Assembly (NCBI RefSeq): GCF_918797505.1
Contig: NC_092797.1
Coordinates: 45,854,157 to 45,918,156 of the forward strand
Length of the DNA stretch: 64,000 nt
DNA from: Bemisia tabaci
Taxonomy: Eukaryota > Arthropoda > Insecta > Hemiptera > Aleyrodidae
Reading direction: 5' to 3'
Position 1 is the first letter of the stretch; every line of letters begins with the position of its first letter. The translations under genes and the position numbers were made by a program. The notes under the pieces are model-generated. The model ran no database searches, was not told the DNA's origin, and worked only from the letters and a program-made list of their open reading frames with translations. This document shows positions 56,801 to 64,000 of the stretch, piece by piece.

Positions 56801-57028
56801 CTTAAATTTTGTGTGCGTAATCTTCATAAGTACAAAAAAAATCATCGGAGCATTTTAAGGCATTGTGTAGCTCAGTTTTTATCCGAAAACATTATTTATG
56901 AAATGAAACCAGGCAACGTGAAATGCAGTTAGGTTGCTTCTCCAATTCACATCCTCCTTGTTCTTTCCATTATGTTCGAAGCCGTACTCATAGTTTCTTT
57001 CCCACGAAGAATCGGCTCATTTTGTCAC
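53878..57028. other. No recognised gene
   Basis: Long stretch without a supported gene or clear element. 54060-54400 and 54400-54560 share loosely similar order (TATAGTTATG, then a TTTCTAAT/ATTTCTCATTTGATATG part, then TATGGTTC), which may be an old duplication. Short frames near 55005 and 56259 are unrecognised. Confidence 0.3.
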
Positions 57029-57188
57029 CAGTGGCGTGGCCTGCTTTGCGATGTATCGATTGATCTGTCATTTAAACGTATTGAAAAGGATCGATAAACA
57101 GGGTGTACGCAACGAACACCTTACTATCGATTCTTCACCATAGCTTCAAATGGGTAAATATCGATAATCGATCATTCACGTCTCGCCA
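57029..57188. mobile_element. hAT-type miniature element, copy 4
   Basis: Starts CAGTGGCGTGGCCTGCTTTG and contains TCATTTAAACGTATTGAAAA, the changed centre GGTGTACGCAACGAACACC, and TCGATTCTTCACCATAGC. The right end ACGTCTCGCCA is shortened. No clear target duplication. Confidence 0.78.
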
Positions 57189-57620
57189 ATATTTCTGACT
57201 CATGAGGAAAACAACCTTAACTTTTACGAAACTTGCGGTCGATTTTTTCCCTCTTTTTTTTTATCAGAATTTAAATTAGAGAAAGATCTTTAAAGATTGG
57301 TGGGCGCATAGAATTCAACTTAATCGAATATTAAATACTTTTGGAGAAGGAATTAAATCAGACATGCATTCAATATTTTTGGTTAGACATGCACACAAAA
57401 AACCTTGTGCTTGATAGGCTCAGCTTAGACTTGGTCTGCATTCGCTCCTTCCTCTTTTTTTTGGTCCATTTTTTATCTTTGAATATTTTAACTGAAACAT
57501 CGATTACTTGATTATGTATGTGAATAAATTCATTTCATCACAGTTTATCATCACTTTTTATTTAGTCAACCACATGAATTATTGTAAATTGAGGTGAACG
57601 TATACCTGCACACATAAAAT
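57189..57620. other. No recognised gene
   Basis: AT-rich sequence with short T and A tracts; nothing supported. Confidence 0.3.
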
Positions 57621-57870
57621 GAGGGGCTTGACGGACAAGGCGCATAAGTGCAGATTTGGCTATTTCAAGAAATACATGTTGAAGTTTCGGAATTGCATGG
57701 ATTCTTATAGCGGAAAGAAAGTTCAAACTGACTTTTTGATGCTTAAAAATTGAAATTGGGGAGCGAATTTTTCACTGAATATGCATTAAGACTAGTCTTA
57801 CTCGAAATAATTATTTCTCAATTTTTCAAAAACTGCACTTATGCGCATTGTCATCCAAGCCCCTCGAATG
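57621..57870. mobile_element. Miniature element, GGACAAGGCGCAT family, copy 2
   Basis: GAGGGGCTTGACGGACAAGG at the left is inverted at the right as CATTGTCATCCAAGCCCCTC, with ATAAGTGCAG and CTGCACTTAT as inner partners. Same family as 20438-20693. Confidence 0.78.
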
Positions 57871-58491
57871 CACTATATCCTCTAGAATTTGCTGAGTATA
57901 ACTATGCCGTCATACTAAGAGCACATAGAACTCAGAACCACCGGTTGCTAAAAAGTCAGCAGACTGCTGCTTCAATATTCTTCGATAATTTTACATAGAA
58001 ACTTCAATGTTTATTATGGGAAGACTTAACAGTTCCTGAGGTGCGATGGCGCCACCTGGGTGAAAAAACTTTAAATTGATACGGAACGTAGAACGACGAC
58101 GAATGCGGAAGTGGCGTGATCAAACGAGGCTCTTAGCGTCCCGGTCAGGATTACTATCGTGAGAGCAAAAAACACCATACGAGCAACCGAACGTTGTCAA
58201 ATTTCCCCAGATAAAAGACTAATTTTTCGGGTATCTTACAAAATTTCCTCGTGAAAATTTTTTGAAACATTTCAACGACAAAATTTTCTAATGCATCTGA
58301 AAATTTCAATGAAAAATACTCAACATTGACGTCAAAATTAAATATTTTGTTGGGAAAAATTTGGCGCCGTTCGGATGCTTTACGAGATTCTTCCTCAACG
58401 CGTGAGAATTCCTAGCAAATCGGTTCGATCGTTGAAATGAAGGATTGCAAGCAATCCCTGACACGGCATGCGCACTCGCGCGGCGGCGGAG

Positions 58492-58646
58492 CAGAGGCGA
58501 GGCGTGAATGATCGATTATTATCGATACTGCCTCATTCGAAGCTATGGTAAAGAATCGATTTTAAGTTATACCCTGTCTATCGATCCTTTTCCATAGGTT
58601 TAAATGGCATGTAAATCGATAAAGCGCAAAGCATGCCACGCCGCTG
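58492..58646. mobile_element. hAT-type miniature element, copy 5
   Basis: Starts CAGAGGCGAGGCGTGAATG and ends GCATGCCACGCCGCTG. Inner text TTCGAAGCTATGGTAAAGAA and CCTTTTCCATAGGTTTAAAT matches the other copies in opposite orientation, but the GTTCGCAGCGAAC centre is deleted. Flanking octamers match only partly. Confidence 0.72.
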
Positions 58647-58935
58647 GCGGGGAGGTAAGAGTGATGGCCTCCGTTCGTACTTGTGACATTGCCCATTAAC
58701 ATTGCGTCATGTAGACTCTTCCTCCTATGCCCATCTGCCTCATACTCAGCTCCGAGGGGCAGCCTAGCCGAGGGGCCGTAAATCAACGCCAATCGGCGTA
58801 AATCAATGCGTTTGCAAATTAAATGAGATGAGGGGCCATCGATCTGCAGCCGAACCGCTAAACGCCCGCCGGTGGAAAGCGAGGAAGGATCGCTCCGGAA
58901 TCAGGTCGGAGATGCAGTATGGCACATGGAAAAAT

Positions 58936-60035
58936 TGGACTGCATTTTGCATTAAGGAACTACGATTTCCGGCTCATACGAGGTCTGTTAGATTAGAAAC
59001 CGGATTTTGGTCATAACTAGCCCACAATGCGTCCAAATTACGTTTTCTTGAGCTTTTCTGATAGCTGAAAATATATTTAAGAACGCTACGTTCACAAATT
59101 TGAAAAATCCCAATTAGCTTCGTTGGTATGTGGCTTGAAGTAAGGCAACCTCAAGGGTGTTTTGCGATTTTTATGTTTGACCGAACTTGTCTCTCTTTTT
59201 TCGGTCTTGCACTACGTTGTTCAACCCACAAGGAAGATTAGAGTTTCGTCTCCATATCGTACCCGTGCACTAAAGTATTGTCACTGAAAATTATCCTATC
59301 TAAAAATGTAGGATCATTGTTAGAACGTTCAAGCAGCTAACGGGAAATTGACATTTGGTTGGATTTTCGTTCAACGGACAACAATCAAGGGGCAAGTGTA
59401 CCTGAAACTCGATGCGTGTCTACATATTCTATTAAAATTGTATGTACAGAGCCTTCAGAAATATTACTCTGTTCAACAAGCTCGAAACGACCATTTTCGA
59501 CCACTTTGGCCCGCACTTCTTCCACGTGACAAATGTCAGTTGCCGTTGAGGGTCGATTCCCATGCTCCTCATCTTTGACGAACTCCTGACCAGTTTTGAA
59601 TCGTTTAACTCATTCAAAACAGTGGGAACGTCTCATACAATGATCATGGTAAACTTTACTTAGCATATACTAATAGTTTCGGTATAAGGTATACCGAGTT
59701 TAAAACAAAATGTAACGTTGAATCTTTGCTCTATCAGTGATCGCATGATGAAAATCGCAAAACGCACCTGACTTGCTCGTATTCAAGATGACACAGAATA
59801 AACACTGATCAAAATAAACAAAATCTGTGAACGTAGCGTTCTTAAGTATATTTTCAGCTATCAGGAAAGTTCAAGAAAACCTAATTCGGACGCATTGTGG
59901 GCTAGTTATGACCAAAATCCGGTTTCTAATCTAACAGACCTCGTACACTTATCTGCAGAAGAAAACTATAATGTCACATGTGTTATGTCTAAGATGAGCT
60001 AGAGATTTTAGTTTCTCATTGCAAAACGTGGTCCA
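58936..60035. mobile_element. TGGACTACATTTTGCAATT-family element split by a mariner-like insert
   Basis: Left part TGGACTGCATTTTGCATTAA through CGATTTCCGGCTCA (58936-58976) and right part ending TCATTGCAAAACGTGGTCCA (60035) are the two halves of an element like 9578-9716. The 965 bp between 58979 and 59943 is a separate insertion at a TA. The right half is diverged. Confidence 0.65.
58979..59943 (-). mobile_element. Mariner-like DNA transposon, deletion derivative
   Basis: Terminal inverted repeats of about 125 bp (CGAGGTCTGTTAGATTAGAA at one end and its inverse at the other) are flanked by TA on both sides (58977-58978 and 59944-59945), as for Tc1/mariner insertions. On the minus strand, about 59609-59432, a frame codes KRFKTGQEFVKDEEHGNRPS, later VRAKVVENGRFELVEQ and ISEGSVHTI. 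This matches the helix-turn-helix N-terminal part of mariner transposases, where RFK.GRE..EDD.R.GRPST and KGSVHTI-like motifs are usual. A stop stands where Trp is expected just before, and the catalytic DD(E/D) domain is absent. It cannot make transposase. Confidence 0.82.
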
Positions 60036-60300
60036 ATTAGAGTTCCTGAATTCAATTGATGAAAATCATAATAAAGGGCACGGTGTGTAATATCGAAATA
60101 GTGGAACTTCTTTAATTTATATTTCTAATTTTTATAGTTGATTTAAATGTTAGAGAGAGTATGGACGTGTCAAAATATGGAACTCTTAGTCCAGAAAGGT
60201 AGCCAATCTTCCACCATGAAAAACACTATAAAAATGCAGCTGACAATCTTCAAACTAGCTCCAATATCAACACGAAATGACCGAGAATGTTCGTGAACAA

Positions 60301-60671
60301 TGCTTAGGGCAACCGAGATGGACTTTTGGCGAAGGTCTGCTGGGATATCGAGAAGAGAGCGTATCCGCAATGAAAGGGTACGCGAGATAATGGGTGTGGA
60401 AAAGGACATCGTGCACGATATCAGGTCCAAGCAGTTGGTCTGGTATGGACATGTGCGAAGGATGGCAGATGATCGGTTGCCCAAGCAGGTCTTCGATTGG
60501 GTTCCTCCCGGAAGGCGACGGCGTGGACGTCCTGTGAAAGGTTGGCGACAAGGGGTGGAGGAGGAGATCAGAAGGTGCCAATTGCCTGATGATCTCTGGG
60601 AGGATAGGGGGCAATGGCGATTGGGCGTCGCAGAGCGCGAGGCGGCGCTATAATCGCGACTTTATGTATGT
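60301..60671 (+). mobile_element. 5'-truncated non-LTR retrotransposon with 14 bp target duplication
   Basis: The frame 60300-60653 codes 117 residues typical of the C-terminal end of insect non-LTR retrotransposon polyproteins: FWRRSAGISRRERIRNE, then LVWYGHVRRMADDRLPKQV, then PPGRRRRGRPVKGWRQGVEE. It ends in TAA a few bases before a short TATG repeat tail, as in RTE-type elements. ATGTTCGTGAACAA stands perfectly repeated on both sides (60287-60300 and 60672-60685). Only the last about 370 bp of the element is present, so it cannot move by itself. Minus-strand frames over the same bases are shadows. Clade assignment (RTE-like) is inference from the tail. Confidence 0.88.
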
Positions 60672-60689
60672 ATGTTCGTGAACAAACAT

Positions 60690-62933
60690 TATTTCGCATA
60701 GATGAGTAAATTTTTGCAAAAACTAAGTCAAACGGGTGCTCTACAAACGACGGGTCGTAACAATTGTAATAATAAATTAATCTGGATAATTTAAATTTTT
60801 AGGTCGGCTGCCCTTTTGGGCCCTAAAAGCTCCATAATTTGACGTTCTGTAGATACTTCATGGAACACCAATGTTTTTGGTCTACGCAAGTAAAAATGTC
60901 GATTCGTAAGACCATTGTTTGTTTCTTCAGGTGGAACTTTATGTCTTATTTTTTGCTCTCTGCACCCAAAGTGCAGCGCAAACTTCCAAAATGCTCTACA
61001 CCAGTCAGAGAGTATGTGGCTTCGAGGTGGAATGGTTCTGAACAGTTGTGACACGCCCACATTTGATGCGCTCGCTGGAAAATGAAATCAATTAGTATGC
61101 TTGTATTACTCGTCGCATCATGTTATGAATACTAAATTTTATGATTCGTCGAAGAGTTTTTGTATCCTTCCATACAACTGGCGATTCATCCTTGTTTACT
61201 TTTTCAATCAGTTCAAATGCACGCATTGACTGATGCAATACGCCAGGACGGTAAAATAACACGCCAGTTTATGACTTTATGATCGTGTTTTTGTCCGATT
61301 CAGGTGAAATTAACGGGCACATTAAAATTGTGATGATGTGATCATGGCACAGCGTTTGCAAACAGCTGTAAATTTCATGGAATTTCTTTTTTCTTAAATA
61401 AAAATATCAGAAAATTTAAAACATTAAAAGGTAGAAAATAAAGTTTTTTTATTGATCAGCAAGAAGTTGATGGGTTTAAGTTAACAATCTGATATCGAGA
61501 GGCATTTTTTTAAGGAACGTATTTGATAGTTTCACTGAAATGAAAATTCACGTGAAAAGTGCACTAGAAAAAATTTAACAACAATTCGTCAAAAAAAAGC
61601 AAGTTTTCGGAACTGCTATTTGGTTTTATTCCTCACATGAGAATTAAGTTTCAATTCAAGTAACAAAAATTTCACCACGTATGCAGGAGTACCTAAACTA
61701 AATTGAGGAGGAGAGTCAAATCAAGTCTAGCATAAGTCGTTTTCCCTCCCTCACACTTCTAAAAATAACATACCGGGCTCCTCTTCGAAACTTTCGATCA
61801 CATTTTGTTTTATTGCGGCAAATTAAACGTTAATAAAATTAAATTTCGGGTCATCAATCCTCCTAAATTGAAAAAAAGAACACATCGAACCCCACGAATT
61901 CAACATATTCTCTATCCGGTATAGAACACGAAACGAGTCTCGCATTTCGAATATGTCTGTTAAATCACCTATCTGCTTCCATAAATTTCACGGTCCGAAT
62001 TCGGAGGAAATTCATCCCACGATTGGCTGTCGAAACAAAAAACTTGAATAATTTCCCCCGTGGGTGATCGCATAGAACAGGGAGCTAGGATATATAAGCA
62101 CGTAATTTGCCACACGGCCTACCTCACCTCTCCTTTTTCGTCCGAATTTATGAGGCGATCATTAGGGCCTAAACTACACGGAAATGCTGCGGCATCGCTC
62201 TGTTTCCTGGAATCGAAGCTGCCGAACGCTACGTCTATTTTGCTTGGTTAAAACAGCGTATATAGACGGTGATTCAATTGGCATCGTGTGCTTCTCGCTC
62301 AGATTCATTGCCGGACCAAAACAGTTAAATCTGGACATTGTCCTGCAAATGTTGCCGCACAGTGGATGGATCTCTGGTTAAAGAACAAGTATGATTTAAT
62401 CGGAAATGAAATCGCTACCTTTGGGTCATTTCAAACGCATCTTTACCGTTTAATTTATAAAGAATAGTATTCAAAGCAAGAAGATAACTGATGGGTAGCA
62501 AAAATTGGTGGCAAAATAAACACGTGGAAATAGGTTAAAACAACCCGGCCTCTATTTACTTGTAGGCTGGTTTGCCCGTTCTAACTTTGCACATTCTATT
62601 CCAAAAAACCAAAAATACCTAACGCCATCAAAGAATAGTTTTGTTTATTTAATATTGGTGTGAAAAAGAGCAGTGCATTTATTCAACATTTCCGGATGGG
62701 TTACGGACAGCAAGAATTATTTAACCCTCTTGTTAGCTGTTAATTTTCGGTTTGCCGCCGCCGTTTTGTGGTACAATAGGAAGTTGGGAGTGAATTTCAA
62801 ACGTTCTCGATGTGCTCATCGTGATTTTTGAGGCATGTGCTACGAGGGGCATCTCTCTTTGCCCGTGCAAAACATGCAACAAACCTTTAATTAAAATGAC
62901 AGCATGCTGGCGCGCGTTAAATGAGGGAAATTC
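60690..62933. other. No recognised gene
   Basis: AT-rich sequence with short unrecognised frames near 60791-61060 and 62060-62381. No splice-supported gene, tRNA or inverted-repeat element that I can defend. Confidence 0.3.
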
Positions 62934-63440
62934 AAAACGCCTTCAATTATTCATGTATGCAACTCGGACAGTCACTGAGCACGAATAGTTGTATTCAGGC
63001 GTTGACGTCCATGACACGACGATACGTATTGCGTTCGTTGGTTTATCAATTGATTTAAACCCAACGTCGTCATGGGGATTCTCCTTTGAGACAAGTATCA
63101 ATTGAATCAAATCAGTACACATCGTAAAACTATCTAAAAAAAAGTATCTTTTTTTGAGGAGCAACTCTTTTCTGGAACAACAGCAAATTTTTGCACTAGC
63201 ATTACTGCAATATCGGGGAAAATTAAAACGCCTTCAGATATTCGTGTATGCAACACGGACAATTTCTGAGCACGAATAGTTGTATTCAGGAGTTGGCATC
63301 CACGATAAGATCGTACGCATCGGGTTTGTTGGCTTAAGTGTGGACTTCAACGTTACGTCATCATGGGCATTCCTCATAGGATAAGCATCATTTGTATCGA
63401 ATCAATACACATAATAAAACCTTTGTCAGTGCTACTGATA
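62934..63440. repeat. Two-copy tandem duplication, period about 291 bp
   Basis: AAAACGCCTTCA starts both units (62934 and 63225). Shared landmarks are GAGCACGAATAGTTGTATTC, then TTGGCTTA/TTGGTTTA, then CGTCATCATGGG-like and AATCA.TACACAT text, ending in AAAAC. A related piece is at 3800-3885. Confidence 0.78.
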
Positions 63441-63560
63441 GAGGTAAATTGGACCTCTACTTGTATGAAATGATAAAGTCCATAAGAAGTCACATCACAT
63501 GAGAAGCAACTCTCTTTTTGCAGCAGGAACACTATTTTGCAACAGACCCATTTTCCTCTT

Positions 63561-64000
63561 CAGGCTGATTATTTAAATTGATGGACAAAGCGATAGACAA
63601 AGAGAAAATAGAGTGATTGTGACGGTGGAAGAGGAGTTGTAATGGACAAAGGGTGTAAGATAAAGATTAACCAACGGCAACTCACGAGAGACCCTACAGT
63701 TAGCCCATCATTCTTCCCCATAGTCTGTAACAACCACTTTTTTCAATAGACGGAAACGCCTTATTTTCCTTTAGGAGGCGTCCCTTAATTACGTAACGCA
63801 CATTTTCGATATTTTTGACGCCCCCCTCTCCCCTCTTGTAATGCTTTTGTGAGGTAGATCCCAATCTCCTGACACGGAAAAACAAAATGGGGTAACGCTA
63901 TCCTCGACTCCCTTCACTCAGAGCGTTCCGTAATTTAGGGATGGCCCCTTATCTCCTTTGTCTATCGCTTTGTCTATCAATTTCAAAAATCAGCCGGCTG
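63561..64000. mobile_element. Inverted-repeat element reaching the window end, with a second element inside
   Basis: Near the left end AAATTGATGGACAAAGCGAT and AGACAAAG have inverse partners at the right end (CTTTGTCTATCGCTTTGTCT, ATCAATTT, then AATCAGCC). The inner segment about 63774-63945 has its own inverse ends, GGCGTCCCTTAATTACGTAACG against GCGTTCCGTAATTTAGGGATGG. The outer right end may continue past 64000. Confidence 0.7.

Noticed and set aside
60170..60614. Two long minus-strand frames over the retrotransposon tail
   Set aside because: They are shadows of the plus-strand frame, which carries the recognisable retrotransposon motifs.
38500..64000. A fifth, decayed cathepsin B copy to the right of D
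   Set aside because: I looked for [22 protein letters not shown] and [13 protein letters not shown] text on both strands and saw none.

Overview
This window reads as AT-rich, intron-rich insect nuclear DNA. Short coding exons with GT..AG borders are spread over kilobases, and between them lie many short inverted-repeat elements and two non-LTR retrotransposon tails. The only protein family I recognise with confidence is cathepsin B (papain family, C1A). Tandem expansion of cathepsin B is known in sap-feeding Hemiptera such as aphids and whiteflies, so a hemipteran, perhaps whitefly-like, is my best guess. That is inference; no species marker is present.

Left part (1-38500): four cathepsin B paralogues lie head to tail on the minus strand. 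Copy A (181-6000) runs off the left edge and lacks its last exon here. Copies B (7441-13198) and C (18278-27141) have seven exons and D (29901-38488) has six. Exon borders and phases match between copies. I rebuilt each coding sequence exon by exon; B gives 378 codons plus stop and D 359 plus stop. Every complete copy keeps the catalytic Cys, His and Asn. The occluding loop, which gives cathepsin B its carboxydipeptidase activity, has the His-His pair in A and B but His-Arg in C and D. A, B and C share a tiny first coding exon and a long N-terminal leader, whereas D has a compact ordinary signal peptide. In C the start codon of the tiny exon appears lost (ATG to ACG).

The introns and spacers of the cluster carry many repeats. 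The most striking is a 2.4 kb, nearly perfect palindrome (32515-34908) in the D intron after the catalytic-Cys exon. Its arms are about 1181 bp around a 32 bp spacer. If real and transcribed, it would make a long double-stranded hairpin RNA.

Right part (38500-64000): no gene recognised with confidence. It is a repeat-rich stretch holding hAT-type miniature elements (one with a perfect 8 bp target duplication), a mariner-like deletion derivative inserted in an older element, a 5'-truncated non-LTR retrotransposon with a perfect 14 bp target duplication, a decayed relative of it, a tRNA-derived SINE-like head, several tandem repeats, and a few anonymous open frames listed at low confidence.

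If expressed, the four proteases are probably secreted or lysosomal/gut-lumen enzymes. Their sequence differences suggest divided roles (exo- versus endopeptidase), which is inference.
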